Source: Sporosarcina pasteurii
GTDB lineage: Bacteria > Bacillota > Bacilli > Bacillales_A > Planococcaceae
DNA length: 64,000 nucleotides
Reading direction: 5' to 3'
Assembly: GCF_041295575.1 (NCBI RefSeq)
Contig: NZ_CP160452.1
Span: 1,798,001 to 1,862,000, forward strand
Part shown: piece after piece, positions 34,142-44,307 of the stretch
Layout of the letters: every line of letters starts with the position of its first letter
How positions within the stretch are numbered: position 1 is the stretch's first letter
Translations under genes and position numbers: made by a program
Notes under the pieces: model-generated
Told to the model about the DNA's origin: nothing
What the model saw: only the letters and a program-made list of their open reading frames with translations
Databases searched by the model: none

Positions 34142-35437
34142 TTATGGATACAATCTATTTAATAAACGTGGGAATGGGTTTGTTTCGCGAACGTGTTCTA
34201 CACCTGAAATCCAGGCAACTGTTCGTTCAAGTCCAAGCCCGAAGCCTGAGTGTGGGACTGCTCCGTATTTAGATAGATCAAGATACCATTTGTACGCCTC
34301 TTCATCTAGATTATGTTCTTTAATACGTTGTTTCATCAGCTCATAATCATAAATTCGTTCTGAACCGCCGATAATTTCGCCGTATCCTTCAGGTGCAATT
34401 AAATCTGCACATAATACGACATCATCTCGGTCTGGATGTGGCTGCATGTAGAATGGTTTAATGCCGATTGGATAATGTGTAATAAATACAGGCATATCAT
34501 AACTTTCTGCAATTGCAGTTTCATGAGGTGCACCGAAATCATCGCCCCACTGAATATCATCAAAACCTTTTTCATGTAAAAATTCAATTGCATCGTCATA
34601 TGAAATACGTGGGAATGGCGCTTGAATTTTTTCAAGTTTCGATACATCACGGCCAAGTCTCTCAAGTTCTAATGGACAGTTTTGAAGGACAGATTGAACG
34701 ATATGTGACACATATTGTTCTTGTACTTCTAAGCTTTCCGCGTGTTCAACAAAAGCCATTTCAGGCTCAATCATCCAAAACTCGATTAAGTGACGACGTG
34801 TGCTTGATTTCTCTGCACGGAAAGTGGGTCCAAATGAAAATACTTTTCCTAGTGCCATCGCCGCAGCTTCCATATACAACTGACCGGATTGTGATAAATA
34901 AGCTTTTTCATCAAAGTAATTTGTTTCAAATAAATCTGATGTACCTTCAGGTGAAGAACCTGTTAAAATTGGCGGGTCAACTTTGACGAAGCCATTCATA
35001 TGGAAAAACTCATATGTCGCGCGGATAATTTCATCGCGAACTTTCATAACTGCATGTTGCTTACGTGAACGTAACCAAAGATGACGATTGTCCATTAAAA
35101 ATTCTGTTCCATGGTTTTTTGGCGTAATTGGATAATCTACTGCTTCTTTAATGATTTTGACGTCGCTCACTTGTAATTCATAGCCAAATGATGATCTTTC
35201 ATCGACTACGACTTCTCCAGTGATATATAGTGAGGTTTCCTGTGAAATCCCTCTTGCTGTTTTGAAAATTTCTTCTCCTACTACTTCTTTTACAACGACG
35301 CCCTGTACGAAACCAGAACCGTCTCGTAATTGTAAAAATGCGATTTTACCGCTTGAACGTTTATTCGCAAGCCATGCGCCGATACGCACTGTTTCTCCGA
35401 CATGGTCTGCCATTTCATGAATCATAATTGTTTTCAT
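34142..35437 (-). CDS. asnS: Asparaginyl-tRNA synthetase
   Basis: Class IIb aminoacyl-tRNA synthetase charging tRNA-Asn. The 431-residue protein has an N-terminal OB-fold anticodon domain (about 15-100) and the class II core with motif 2 [20 protein letters not shown] and motif 3 [18 protein letters not shown] lies 5 bases before the ATG. It follows aspB by 33 bases, so aspartate aminotransferase and asparaginyl-tRNA synthetase are in one unit, as in B. subtilis. Length is normal. Confidence 0.96.
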   Translation of the reverse strand: MKTIMIHEMADHVGETVRIGAWLANKRSSGKIAFLQLRDGSGFVQGVVVKEVVGEEIFKTARGISQETSLYITGEVVVDERSSFGYELQVSDVKIIKEAVDYPITPKNHGTEFLMDNRHLWLRSRKQHAVMKVRDEIIRATYEFFHMNGFVKVDPPILTGSSPEGTSDLFETNYFDEKAYLSQSGQLYMEAAAMALGKVFSFGPTFRAEKSSTRRHLIEFWMIEPEMAFVEHAESLEVQEQYVSHIVQSVLQNCPLELERLGRDVSKLEKIQAPFPRISYDDAIEFLHEKGFDDIQWGDDFGAPHETAIAESYDMPVFITHYPIGIKPFYMQPHPDRDDVVLCADLIAPEGYGEIIGGSERIYDYELMKQRIKEHNLDEEAYKWYLDLSKYGAVPHSGFGLGLERTVAWISGVEHVRETNPFPRLLNRLYP

Positions 35438-35470
35438 AATAACCTCCGAAATTGATACTACTAGAACTTT

Positions 35471-36670
35471 TTACTCTTTCCAATTATCTTTAACAAATTG
35501 ATGGATGCGGCGAATTGCTTCTTCAATTAACTCAATAGATGTTGCGTAGGATAAACGAATTGTATTTGGTGCTCCGAAGCCTGAGCCCGGAATAATCGCA
35601 ACATTCGCTTCAGTTAATAGTGCTGCAGCAAAATCATCTACATTTGCAAAGCCCGTCTTCTCCAGTGCTTCAGTAACATCTGGTAACAAGTAAAACGCGC
35701 CTTGTGGTTTTAATACATGGAAACCTGGAATTTCTGCCAGCTGTGGATGAACTTTGTCTAATCTCGCTTCGAAATCTTTACGCATCTCTTCAACTGTATC
35801 TTGTGGTCCATTATACGCTTCAAGCGCAGCGTATTGTGCAGTTGTCGTTGGATTTGATGTTGAATGACTTGCAAGGTTCGTCATCGCTTTTACAATTTCA
35901 GCATCTCCAGCAACGTACCCAATTCTCCAACCTGTCATAGAATGCGATTTTGAGACACCGTTAATAATTAATGTACGTTTTTTCGCATCCTCAGATAATT
36001 GTGCAGGTGAAATATGTTCATTTCCATCGTAAATTAGTTTTTCATAAATTTCATCTGATACGATTAAAATATCTTTCTCTTTACACACTTGAACGATGCT
36101 TTCAAGTTCTTCTCTCGTATAGATCATTCCAGTTGGATTACCTGGTGAATTGATGATAATCGCTTTCGTTTTATCTGTCACAGCATTTTCAATTTGCTCT
36201 GCTGTTACTTTGAAATTCGCTGCTGTCGTTCCTTCGATATGTACGGGTACGCCACCTGCTAATTTCACTTGTTCAGGGTAGCTTACCCAATAAGGTGTTG
36301 GAATAATAACTTCATCGCCTGGGTTTAATGTCACTTGGAAAAGTGTATATAATACATGTTTTGCCCCAACGCCAATCATCACTTCACCACGCTCATATGT
36401 AAGCCCCTGGTCTCTTTCTAATTTGGCAATGACCGCATCTTTCAATTCGAGTAAACCACCAGAAGGCGTATATTTCGTTTTACCATCTTTCATTGAATCG
36501 ATTGCAGCAGACAATATATTCTCTGGTGTGTTAAAGTCAGGTTCACCCGCGCCAAGACCAATGACGTCAATTCCTGACTCTCTCATTTCCTTTGCTTTTG
36601 CCGTAATAGCTAAAGTTGTTGAAGGCGTTAAAGTATTTACTCTAGATGCTAAGCGATTGTTCAATTCCAT
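35471..36670 (-). CDS. aspB: Aspartate aminotransferase
   Basis: PLP-dependent class I aminotransferase interconverting aspartate and oxaloacetate. The 399-residue protein has the substrate and cofactor motifs GAGEPDFNTPENI, NSPGNPTGMIY, SDEIYEKLIY, the PLP-lysine segment SKSHSMTGWRIGY and the carboxylate-binding Arg near the C-terminus (IRLSYATS). Family Ib, as in B. subtilis AspB. AGGGGG lies upstream of the ATG. It is between tseB and asnS in one transcription unit. Confidence 0.93.
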   Translation of the reverse strand: MELNNRLASRVNTLTPSTTLAITAKAKEMRESGIDVIGLGAGEPDFNTPENILSAAIDSMKDGKTKYTPSGGLLELKDAVIAKLERDQGLTYERGEVMIGVGAKHVLYTLFQVTLNPGDEVIIPTPYWVSYPEQVKLAGGVPVHIEGTTAANFKVTAEQIENAVTDKTKAIIINSPGNPTGMIYTREELESIVQVCKEKDILIVSDEIYEKLIYDGNEHISPAQLSEDAKKRTLIINGVSKSHSMTGWRIGYVAGDAEIVKAMTNLASHSTSNPTTTAQYAALEAYNGPQDTVEEMRKDFEARLDKVHPQLAEIPGFHVLKPQGAFYLLPDVTEALEKTGFANVDDFAAALLTEANVAIIPGSGFGAPNTIRLSYATSIELIEEAIRRIHQFVKDNWKE

Positions 36671-36678
36671 CTCTCCCC

Positions 36679-37158
36679 CTATAAATTTAAAATTCTTTTA
36701 GTCCATTCTCCATCCTTAAAGAGAATGTATACATAATTCAATTTACCACTATCATTTTTAAAGGCAACTTCCCAAATCGGTTCGTTCTCCTCAATCCCTA
36801 ATTGGACATGTAAAACTTTATCTACCTGATGCTCTTTAAAAACTGTTTGGAGTGCTTGTTCTTTGGAGACGCCATCCGCTAGCTTAACTTCTTGAAAATT
36901 TTTTTCATCTTGTTCATTCACAAACACCGCGACTTTTTCACCATCTTGATTTACCCCGAATACAGTGACCATTGATTCTGTCCCATTATAGGGTTGGATG
37001 GCGTCAACTGTCATGATTTGCCCTGAACGGACGGCCGCTTCTGCCGCTGTATCTTTTACAGTAGCTATCGGTTTATTCGCATTGTAAAAAACAGTAATGA
37101 CAATAACCGTGACCAATGCGAATAGGAAGGCCGAAATAAATTTAACCCAATTTAACAT
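36679..37158 (-). CDS. ypmB: TseB/YpmB, cell-wall elongation-associated membrane protein
   Basis: A 159-residue bitopic membrane protein: one N-terminal helix (about 5-25) and two PepSY-like/DUF5590 extracellular domains (ALQTVFKEHQVDKVLHVQLG, WEVAFKNDSGKLNYVYILFK). In B. subtilis TseB (YpmB) interacts with PBP2A and affects cell elongation. It lies between dinG and aspB. The small ypmA gene found here in B. subtilis is absent: only 35 bases separate it from dinG. The ribosome site is weak. Confidence 0.85.
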   Translation of the reverse strand: MLNWVKFISAFLFALVTVIVITVFYNANKPIATVKDTAAEAAVRSGQIMTVDAIQPYNGTESMVTVFGVNQDGEKVAVFVNEQDEKNFQEVKLADGVSKEQALQTVFKEHQVDKVLHVQLGIEENEPIWEVAFKNDSGKLNYVYILFKDGEWTKRILNL

Positions 37159-37193
37159 GTTTACTCACGTCCCAGGAATCTTCTAACACTTTT

Positions 37194-39974
37194 TCACCTA
37201 CGTTTATTATAGCAATTTTCGAGTTCATACACCATTACTTCAAGCGGTACTTTTTTCACATGGACATTTGGCAAAGCATCAATAAAGTGTTTCCCGTATG
37301 ATTTTGCCTCAATTCTTCTATCCAAAATAATAAACGCACCTTTGTCAGACGATGAACGAATAAGCCTTCCAAACCCTTGGCGCATACGCATGACTGCTTC
37401 TGGCAACGCATACTCGGTAAAAGGATTTTTTCCTTCCGCTGTTAATTTCTCCGCATTTGCTTTAAAGATTGGATCTTCTGGTGAAGTGAAAGGCAACCGA
37501 ACAACAATAACTGCTGACAGTGCGTCTCCCGGAACGTCCACGCCTTCCCAGAAACTACTAGTTCCAAATAAAACGGACTGATTAAACTGATGAAATGATT
37601 TTAATAATTTCATCCGGCTGCCGCCCGAAATACCTTGTGCAAAGAGCGCATATTCTTCCAATTGTTCACTATCGATAATTAACTCATATGTTTTCTTCAT
37701 CATATCTCTTGACGTAAAGAGCACAAATAATCTTCCGCCGGTTGCCATTGTTGTCTGAATCACCGCATTCGCAACTTCTTCAATATAATCTGATTGAGAA
37801 ACTTGTTGAATATCAGGCATATTGTTCACAATATACATTTCTGCCCCATTGTAAAAATCCGTTGGTGCTTCAAATACTTCAAGCGGTACGGTTTCATCCA
37901 AACCTAATTGCGTTGGAATGTATCTCGTTCTTTGGCCTATCGCTAGCGTCCCAGATGTCCAGATAATCCCTGTTCGATTTACTTTTAAACGCTCGGTAAA
38001 CTTTTGAATGGTGGCTGAGCTATCAAGCGGATGTCGGATCGCCATTAAACTACTAGGTAAACTCCGTTGATCCCTTTCAATCCAAATGGCGTATTTTTGT
38101 GGGTCATGTTCTAAAAAGAGTTCAACCCATTCACCTGCTTTTATTTTAAGTTCTCTTACCCAGTAGGACCATTCTGCAATTAATGCACATTCGCTTTTCG
38201 TCATATTCGATGTATGAATGGCAAAGCGCCTTTCGATACTTTCAGCGAAATCAAGGTACTCGAACATAAGTGTAGATACTTTCTCATATTGCTTTCGCAT
38301 ATTTTGTAATTCGTTGAGTGCGAAAGTTTTTCGATGGCCTACTTGCTTTTTTATCGTTGATGGAACGAAATAGGCCAATTGATTCGCCACTTCATCAAAC
38401 ACAGTTGTAAACTGCTCAAATGAACTCATGATCGTCTCTATTTTCGGAATGGACACGCCTAATCTGTCGGCTAATGTCATGATTTCTGAAAGCAACTGTC
38501 CCTCAGCAGTAGAAGTAAGTTGCCCCATAATATATTTCCACGTTGTATAAGAAAACACAGTTTCACTAAGTCTTGCGGCAGTATGAACGAGTTGATGCGC
38601 TTCATCTACAACTAAACCAGCAATATTATCAAAAATCGGCTCCGTTCGATTGATATCTGACAGCAACATCGCATGATTTGTAATAATAAAATTTGAATTT
38701 TCGCACGCCTGCAAATGCTGCCTATAATAATCAACTTCACGCTCTTCATTTGACACGCTAACTGAACGATTTCTAATTCGATCGATAAATAATTGGCCTC
38801 CACCGGAAACGGTTAATTCACCTAAATCGCCGGTAGTCGTTTCTGTTAACCATACGAGGATTTGCATGATCGAAAATGTCTCATCGTAAGATTGATCTGT
38901 TAACGTATGCAACTCCTCGAACTTACCGAGAGAAATATAATGCTCTCTCCCTTTAAGCACAGTCGCTTTTAGTGTTATGTTCAGCATGTTAGAGATTTTT
39001 TCTAATTCACTTACGACAATTTTGTCGACTAAATAATTGGTGTATGTGCTTATAACGACGGGTTTGCCTTGTTCAATCGAACGAAATGCGGCTGGTAATA
39101 AATAAGCAATTGTTTTACCAATTCCTGTCGGTACCTCCGCTGCAACTTCTGATTTCTCCGTTAATGTTCGCCAAACGGTATCCATAAAGGCAAATTGGGA
39201 AGATCTCTTTTCAAAGTTTGGAAAAGCCTCTTTGAATAACTTTGTTTTCTGTACCTCTTGTGTGGGATAGGAAACATCCCCATATTGTATACTTGATGTT
39301 GGTGTTACAGGTTTAAAAGGTATCCCACGAAACTTCGAATATTGAATGCGTTGACGTTTGCCACGGACATTTTTTAATACGGTATAAAACAGACTCGCTA
39401 AATCGGATTTCAACTTAAACGACCTTTTATGAAGTAATTCCAATGTTTCTAACGGGAGCGTATGTAATTTTTCATAACATTGAAGTAGGAGCTCACTCGT
39501 CGCTTCTGCATCGTCATCTGCTCGATGTGCAGACGGCAGCTGAATACCTAGTTCTTCTGCAATGTCTTGCAGCCTATAACTAGCGAGCGACGGAAATACA
39601 ATTTTTGACAGTTCCACAGTGTCAATTTGATTCCCTGACCATTCACCTACTTGACAACGCTTAAATTCACTTTGTAAAAAAGGCAAATCGAATGCTGTAT
39701 TGTGCGCAACGAAAACTGTCCCTTCCAATAACTGCCTTACTTCCTCAGCAATTTCTTCAAAAGTAGGCGCGCCTTCAACATCCTCATCATTAATATTCGT
39801 TAATTCTCGAATAAATGGCGGGATTTTTTGGCAAGGATCTACAAAGCGCATATATCTTTGCTCAATTTTTCCGTTTTTTATAAGAACGATTGCGATTTGG
39901 ATAATTCGATCTCCCTTAGCAGAAGAATGCCCCGTTGTTTCTAAATCGACAACCGCATAAGTTTTTGTGTCCAT
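37194..39974 (-). CDS. dinG: DinG: 3'-5' exonuclease / helicase-type repair protein
   Basis: A 926-residue fusion of a DEDDh exonuclease (1-190; VVDLETTG with D9/E11, HNTAFDLPFL, HRADDDAEAT) and an XPD-like superfamily 2 domain (from about 240; Walker A VPTGIGKT, VVDEAHQLVH, motif VI MRQGFGRLIRSS). Unlike E. coli DinG and YpvA here, the helicase part lacks the four-cysteine iron-sulfur site. In Gram-positive homologues of this layout the helicase-like part mainly supports exonuclease activity. The ATG has AGGAAG about 11 bases upstream. Length agrees with the Bacillus family. Confidence 0.93.
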   Translation of the reverse strand: MDTKTYAVVDLETTGHSSAKGDRIIQIAIVLIKNGKIEQRYMRFVDPCQKIPPFIRELTNINDEDVEGAPTFEEIAEEVRQLLEGTVFVAHNTAFDLPFLQSEFKRCQVGEWSGNQIDTVELSKIVFPSLASYRLQDIAEELGIQLPSAHRADDDAEATSELLLQCYEKLHTLPLETLELLHKRSFKLKSDLASLFYTVLKNVRGKRQRIQYSKFRGIPFKPVTPTSSIQYGDVSYPTQEVQKTKLFKEAFPNFEKRSSQFAFMDTVWRTLTEKSEVAAEVPTGIGKTIAYLLPAAFRSIEQGKPVVISTYTNYLVDKIVVSELEKISNMLNITLKATVLKGREHYISLGKFEELHTLTDQSYDETFSIMQILVWLTETTTGDLGELTVSGGGQLFIDRIRNRSVSVSNEEREVDYYRQHLQACENSNFIITNHAMLLSDINRTEPIFDNIAGLVVDEAHQLVHTAARLSETVFSYTTWKYIMGQLTSTAEGQLLSEIMTLADRLGVSIPKIETIMSSFEQFTTVFDEVANQLAYFVPSTIKKQVGHRKTFALNELQNMRKQYEKVSTLMFEYLDFAESIERRFAIHTSNMTKSECALIAEWSYWVRELKIKAGEWVELFLEHDPQKYAIWIERDQRSLPSSLMAIRHPLDSSATIQKFTERLKVNRTGIIWTSGTLAIGQRTRYIPTQLGLDETVPLEVFEAPTDFYNGAEMYIVNNMPDIQQVSQSDYIEEVANAVIQTTMATGGRLFVLFTSRDMMKKTYELIIDSEQLEEYALFAQGISGGSRMKLLKSFHQFNQSVLFGTSSFWEGVDVPGDALSAVIVVRLPFTSPEDPIFKANAEKLTAEGKNPFTEYALPEAVMRMRQGFGRLIRSSSDKGAFIILDRRIEAKSYGKHFIDALPNVHVKKVPLEVMVYELENCYNKRR

Positions 39975-40054
39975 TCAATCATCAACTTCCTGTAATCAAT
40001 GCTAATCGAAATTATATCATATTGAAGTCGATAAATCGGTTATTTTAATCATTT

Positions 40055-40381
40055 GATTGAGTCAAGTTTTTGTGGGTGCTATTTTAAGCAGTAATTTTCT
40101 CTTCTGGAATAGATAGGTATTCCATTTTTAATAATGTCAAATAAAATATGTTGATTTCCGTTCCGAGCGGACGCGTTCGGTGGGGCGTGCGGTGAGCCAA
40201 TCGCAAAACGCAGATTGCGATCGGCCGTATTTCTGCGGTTTTTGCAGAAATTAAGGCATCCGATTAGATATTCATGCTCATAACGCTTCGCTTTTACTCG
40301 CAAAAGCCGTTCTTCGTTACAGCTTTCGCTACTCCCACCCGAGTCGCCGCTCTGCACTCCAATCAACAGAGATACCTAATA
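40055..40381. repeat. Composite repeat copy 1, left segment
   Basis: Nearly colinear with 52215-52510 in direct orientation (shared GATTGAGTCAAG at the left, AATCAACAGAG at the right). It contains a hairpin with an 8-bp stem and 7-base loop GGTTTTT (40229-40251), another with arms ATCGCAA/TTGCGAT, and a module with CGCAAAAGCCGTTCTTCGT. The frame that reads as protein here also appears in the second copy, which reflects the repeat rather than a gene. Confidence 0.85.
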
Positions 40382-40870
40382 TATAAATTTTTAAACGCAT
40401 ATAACTTTCATAGACTGTGTTTATAAATAACTTCGTTGATCTTCGCTAACTCAATATCCCTAGAAGCTGTTCGAGCAGATTGTCCTTCTACCGCTAGCTC
40501 CATTGCCTTCTCTTGAACTAGCGGACTTAATCCTTTAGCGACTTAAAATTGTAAATGTTGACCTAATAAACTTGAGCACTTTCAGCTTTCTAAATAAATC
40601 TGTTTTAATCTCTATCAATGTTAGTAATTTCGTATTACTTTTCATCATGTCGGTTCTCTCCTTTAGTGTTCGTGTGCAAACTTCACCGTGAAAGAAGAGA
40701 GCCCTTTATTCATGCCTTCAAATCCAAATTATTCAATGTGCATTCCTATTAATCGTAGTGGAAATCGGCGACTCCAGCGGGAACAGCGCGAGCTGAAAGC
40801 CCCGCAGGAGCGTAGCGACGAGGAGATTGAAGCCGTGCCCGCGGAAAGCGTCCGATTGGAACGGAGATTA
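40152..40870. repeat. Composite element 1 bounded by inverted 23-bp ends
   Basis: The left arm TGATTTCCGTTCCGAGCGGA+CGC (40152-40174) is an imperfect inverted copy of the right arm GCGTCCGATTGGAACGGAGA+TTA (40848-40870). The right segment (40591-40880) matches 52801-53305. Between the segments is a decayed reading frame. The right part carries the GC-rich block CCGCAGGAGCG, GAAGCCGTGCCCGCGGAA known to me as a common intergenic repeat in Bacillales. Confidence 0.7.
40408..40648 (-). pseudogene. Decayed transposase-like ORF in composite element 1
   Basis: An ATG after GGAGAG begins MMKSNTKLLTLIEIKTDLF and stops at 40535; a shifted frame then reads LVQEKAMELAVEGQSARTAS, RDIELAKINEVIYKHSL to a TGA at 40408. 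The second part resembles a helix-turn-helix of a transposase, but the match is from pattern only. Copy 2 at 52.8 kb starts with a related peptide. One frameshift at least. Confidence 0.35.
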
Positions 40871-40927
40871 ATTGTTCTATAGCTTATCACCAATAATCCT
40901 TTTACTCATACTAATCATTTCAAAACA

Positions 40928-40966
40928 AGAAAACCCGTAAAAGATGAGTTACATCTCATACGGGTG
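40928..40966 (-). terminator. Terminator of the pan operon
   Basis: On the minus strand ACCCGTA pairs with TACGGGT around an inner ATGAG/CTCAT stem, followed by TTTTC; 12 bases after the panD stop. Confidence 0.8.
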
Positions 40967-40977
40967 GGATTGAAATG

Positions 40978-41358
40978 CTAGATACGCATACTAGGGGCTT
41001 CTTTTATCATTTGTTGAATTTGGTTTTGCTCATCTAAAATCAACACAGTCGGTTCGTGACTTTCCGCCTCTTGTTCCATCACATAAACGTAGGACAGAAT
41101 AATCACAATGTCTCCTTTTTGAACGAGTCTAGCTGCTGCCCCGTTCACACAAATGACTCCGCTTCCCCGTTCACCTGCAATAATATACGTTTCAAAACGT
41201 GCACCGTTATGATTATTGACGACATGTACTTTTTCGTTCGGATACATATTTGCCGCTTCAAGTAGATCAGCATCAATTGTAATACTGCCGACATAATTCA
41301 AGTCTGCTTCCGTAACCGTTGCCCGGTGTAATTTACTATTCATCATCATTCTGAACAT
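40978..41358 (-). CDS. panD: Aspartate 1-decarboxylase
   Basis: Pyruvoyl enzyme making beta-alanine for pantothenate. The 126-residue proenzyme has the self-cleavage site YVGSITID (between G24 and S25), and [28 protein letters not shown] match the family. The start overlaps the panC stop by 13 bases. Last gene of panB-panC-panD, followed by a terminator. Confidence 0.95.
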   Translation of the reverse strand: MFRMMMNSKLHRATVTEADLNYVGSITIDADLLEAANMYPNEKVHVVNNHNGARFETYIIAGERGSGVICVNGAAARLVQKGDIVIILSYVYVMEQEAESHEPTVLILDEQNQIQQMIKEAPSMRI

Positions 41359-42212
41359 GGCAATTCATCCTTTAATTTCACGATTACGTTATCTATTAAT
41401 CTAGCTTTCTCAAAATTCACTGCACAAGCTAAGATGGCTTCTTCTGAATCGGCAGTCAATGGTTGGAGCGATGGATAAGCGAGCAATGCTACATAGTCGA
41501 TAGCCCCTGAAGTTTTATTTTCAATCAACTGTGCCACTTCATGTTCGACGACACTTGCTTCTTTTCCTTGCTCTAATTGCTTTTTTCCAAGCTGCAACGC
41601 TTCGTACAGTACAGGTGCCTCCGAACGTTCTTTAGGTGAGAGTCGAACATTTCTGGAACTCTTTGCTAAGCCATCCTTTTCCCTCACAGTTGGCACACGT
41701 TCAATTGTCGTCCTAAAATTAAAGTCTTCGACAAATGTTTCTATGATTGCCAATTGCTGGGCATCTTTCATTCCGAAATAAGAACGGTCCGGGTCGACAA
41801 TATTAAATAATTTCAATATGACTTTCAAAACGCCATCAAAATGACCGGATCTTGATGCACCGCAAAGTACTTCTGCTTGTTTGCCTGGGAAAATTTGAAT
41901 ATCTCCTACCCTTGGATACATCTCGTCTTTATCTGGCATAAAAACAATATCAACACCAGCTTCTGCGGCTAATGCGGCATCTCGTTGTTCATTTCTCGGA
42001 TAAGTGGCATAATCTTCACCAGGACCGAATTGCGTTGGATTAACAAAAATACTCATCACTACAATCTCGTTCTCTTCCCTAGCTTTTTTAACAAGTGCTA
42101 AATGGCCCTCATGTAAAAAGCCCATCGTTGGCACAAACCCAACTGTTTGACGTTGTCGCACTTGTCGATTTAAAAGCTTTCGTAATTGTTCAATAGAATT
42201 AACGATTTTCAT
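41346..42212 (-). CDS. panC: Pantothenate synthetase
   Basis: Joins pantoate and beta-alanine with ATP. The 288-residue protein has the nucleotidyltransferase motifs [16 protein letters not shown] and [24 protein letters not shown], and the KMSKS-like region [10 protein letters not shown]. It sits 6 bases behind panB and overlaps panD by 13 bases, a compact operon with translational coupling. Confidence 0.96.
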   Translation of the reverse strand: MKIVNSIEQLRKLLNRQVRQRQTVGFVPTMGFLHEGHLALVKKAREENEIVVMSIFVNPTQFGPGEDYATYPRNEQRDAALAAEAGVDIVFMPDKDEMYPRVGDIQIFPGKQAEVLCGASRSGHFDGVLKVILKLFNIVDPDRSYFGMKDAQQLAIIETFVEDFNFRTTIERVPTVREKDGLAKSSRNVRLSPKERSEAPVLYEALQLGKKQLEQGKEASVVEHEVAQLIENKTSGAIDYVALLAYPSLQPLTADSEEAILACAVNFEKARLIDNVIVKLKDELPCSE

Positions 42213-42218
42213 ATTAAT

Positions 42219-43061
42219 TTATTCACCTTTTCCGCTGCCATACAAGGTCGTTAGTTCTTCTTCCTTCATTGTAAAACGATGTTCTTCCGCTGGGAATGAA
42301 CCGTTCTTTACCTCTTCTACGTAAGCAGTTAACCCATCGTGTATCGTTCTGCCCGCATCGGCAAACTTCTTTACAAATTTAGGGATATGGTGATTTCCAA
42401 ATTGAACTGTGTCATGGAATACAAGTACTTGACCATCTGTTTCCGCGCCTGCGCCAATGCCAATCACTGGTATCGTCAGCGCTTCAGATACTTTTTGTGC
42501 CAACTGATACGGAACACACTCAACAACAACCATACAAGCACCCGCTTGTTCTGCTGCCAGCGCATCGCTAATTAATTGTTCCGCGGCCTCAGCTGTTTTA
42601 CCTTGGACTTTATAACCGCCGAGTACACCTGCATGTTGCGGCAATAATCCTAAGTGTGCCACGACAGGAATCCCAGTATCTGTTAACATGCCAATTACGT
42701 GGATCACTTCTCCTGAACCTTCTAACTTTAATGCATTCGCACCGGTTTCTTGAAAAATTCGCACTGCGTCTTGCAATGTTCTGTCATAAGAACCGTGATA
42801 AGAACCAAATGGCATATCGACGACGATGAATGTGTCTTTTGCCCCTCTCCTTACAGCTTTACCGTGATGAATCATATCATTCATCGTTACCGGAACTGTT
42901 GAGTCATAGCCAAGTACAACCATTCCTAATGAATCGCCGACTAAAATTACATCAACCCCAGAATCTTCTGCGAATTTAGCTGTTGGGTAATCGTAAGCCG
43001 TTAGCATAACGATTTTTTCACCGTCTTTTTTCATGTTTAAAAAATTTGCTGTTGTTTTCAT
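42219..43061 (-). CDS. panB: 3-methyl-2-oxobutanoate hydroxymethyltransferase
   Basis: First committed enzyme of pantothenate synthesis (ketopantoate from 2-ketoisovalerate and methylene-THF). The 280-residue TIM-barrel protein has [64 protein letters not shown] and the [14 protein letters not shown] end motif. The frame runs nine codons further up; ATG at 43059-43061 with AGAGGAG 5 bases before it is chosen. Its 5' leader holds a terminator and a long structured RNA. Confidence 0.96.
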   Translation of the reverse strand: MKTTANFLNMKKDGEKIVMLTAYDYPTAKFAEDSGVDVILVGDSLGMVVLGYDSTVPVTMNDMIHHGKAVRRGAKDTFIVVDMPFGSYHGSYDRTLQDAVRIFQETGANALKLEGSGEVIHVIGMLTDTGIPVVAHLGLLPQHAGVLGGYKVQGKTAEAAEQLISDALAAEQAGACMVVVECVPYQLAQKVSEALTIPVIGIGAGAETDGQVLVFHDTVQFGNHHIPKFVKKFADAGRTIHDGLTAYVEEVKNGSFPAEEHRFTMKEEELTTLYGSGKGE

Positions 43062-43121
43062 ATTTTCTCCTCTCCGGGAAAAAACCATGAGAAAAGCGCT
43101 AGGCGCCTGAAGCTAGACATA

Positions 43122-43281
43122 TAAAAAACCTTCTGTCTAAAAATGGACAGAAGGATTGCGTCATCACTTTAAAATGGTTTCCTCCGTCCCTGTCTTATTT
43201 TAAGATCAAGGCAGATCATGTTTGAACGAACTATTTAATTATCAATTTTTCTGTTGGTGCAGTTCGAATATGATACTGCCC
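43122..43281 (-). promoter_or_regulatory. Structured leader of panBCD with terminator (possible pan RNA motif)
   Basis: Reading the minus strand, GGCAG(T)ATCAT (43270-43280) pairs with ATGATCTGCC (43210-43219), and CGAAC with GTTCG (43262-43266 with 43227-43231), giving a long stem with an internal loop. Further on, CCTTCTGTC pairs with GACAGAAGG (43129-43154) before a T6 run, a good terminator. An upstream GGACGGAGG (near 43182-43190) can pair with CCTTCTGTCC, the terminator's 5' arm, and so act as an antiterminator. This fits attenuation of panB. The 'pan' motif (Rfam) is known upstream of panB in Firmicutes; identity is not confirmed here. Confidence 0.6.
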
Positions 43282-43290
43282 TACAAGTTC

Positions 43291-43299
43291 ACTATAGCA
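43291..43299 (-). promoter_or_regulatory. Likely extended -10 promoter of the pan operon
   Basis: TGCTATAGT on the minus strand is an extended -10 box about 10 bases before the structured leader; no good -35 is seen. Confidence 0.4.
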
Positions 43300-43323
43300 A
43301 ATCCTACTCAAAAAGTATACACA

Positions 43324-44307
43324 TTATTTCCTGAATTCAATATCCCCAGAATAAACCCCATAAATGGTTCCATCATCTAGCTTTAATTCGAGCATACCTT
43401 CCTCTGTAATTCCAATTGCTAGCCCTTCAACGGTTTGATTCACCATCGTTGCACGTATTCTGCGTCCTATTGTATTTGAATAACTTTCCCATAGTAACTT
43501 AATTGGACTAAATCCATGTGCTTCATATAGTTTTGTATATTCTTCTAAATACTTTAACGTAGTTGCAATGAGCTTTGCCCGATTGACAGATTGTCCAAGT
43601 TCTATTTTCAAGGAAGTAGCAATGGATGTTAATTCATCTGGAAATTCCTCGATGCTTTGATTCACATTAATGCCAATGCCTAGAATAATAGACTTTATTA
43701 AATCTGGGTCTGCTTGCAATTCCGTTAAAATGCCCGTTATTTTCTTTTGATTGATTAGCAAATCATTTGGCCATTTAATCTGCGCTGTTAAGCCTGTTAC
43801 TTCCTCAATCGCTCTTGTAATCGCTACAGCTGCTACTAAAGTCATTTGCGGAGCTTGTTGTGGGGTTAAATGTGGTCTTGTAATGACACTCATCCAAATG
43901 CCTTTATAAGCTTTTGAATCCCAAGGCCGCGCCATTCTTCCTTTTCCGGTTAGCTGCTCTTCAGCAACGACAACTGTCCCATCCTGTGCGCCTTCCTGTG
44001 CTAACTCATGCGCAATAAACTGCGTGGAATCACAAGATTCAAAATAACGAATCGTTCGCCCAAACGCTTCGGTTGTTAAATACTTCTTTATATTTGCTTC
44101 ATTTACCCTGTCAGGCGTTGAAATGAGATAATATCCTTTTTTACGGACAGTTCCAATTTCGTATCCTTCTTGTTCTAACTCTTTCACATATTTCCATATC
44201 GCAGTACGGGAAACGCCGAATTCATCGGCAAGATTCTGTCCAGAAACTGGTTCTCCGTCTGCGTCAAATAATCTTTTTAACAACTCACTTTTTGCTGTTG
44301 AAGTCAT
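43324..44307 (-). CDS. birA: Biotin-protein ligase / biotin operon repressor BirA
   Basis: Bifunctional: attaches biotin to carboxylase carrier proteins and represses biotin genes. The 327-residue protein has an N-terminal winged helix (about 1-65; SGQNLADEFGVSRTAIWKYV) and the ligase domain with the biotinyl-AMP loop variant TGKGRMARPWDS, IKWPNDLLINQKKITGIL and a C-terminal SH3-like cap. Its start lies inside cca (23-base overlap). The residue order in the loop (GKGRMAR) differs slightly from GRGRRGR but is within Bacillus variation. Confidence 0.94.
   Translation of the reverse strand: MTSTAKSELLKRLFDADGEPVSGQNLADEFGVSRTAIWKYVKELEQEGYEIGTVRKKGYYLISTPDRVNEANIKKYLTTEAFGRTIRYFESCDSTQFIAHELAQEGAQDGTVVVAEEQLTGKGRMARPWDSKAYKGIWMSVITRPHLTPQQAPQMTLVAAVAITRAIEEVTGLTAQIKWPNDLLINQKKITGILTELQADPDLIKSIILGIGINVNQSIEEFPDELTSIATSLKIELGQSVNRAKLIATTLKYLEEYTKLYEAHGFSPIKLLWESYSNTIGRRIRATMVNQTVEGLAIGITEEGMLELKLDDGTIYGVYSGDIEFRK

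Noticed and set aside
34513-34986. Plus-strand ORF of 157 codons
   Set aside because: Lies wholly opposite asnS, a well-matched enzyme gene; composition (His/Gln-rich) is that of an antisense frame.
40079-40366. Minus-strand ORF of 95 codons, with a similar one at 52244-52462
   Set aside because: Both fall in the left segment of the composite repeat, lack a ribosome site and resemble each other only because the DNA repeats. Such peptides (containing NLRFAIGSPHAP) are probably over-annotated repeats.
43122-43323. T-box leader for panB
   Set aside because: The GGACGGAGG segment recalls the T-box AGGGTGG sequence, but the rest of the T-box core is absent and no specifier loop is seen; a pan-type leader fits better.
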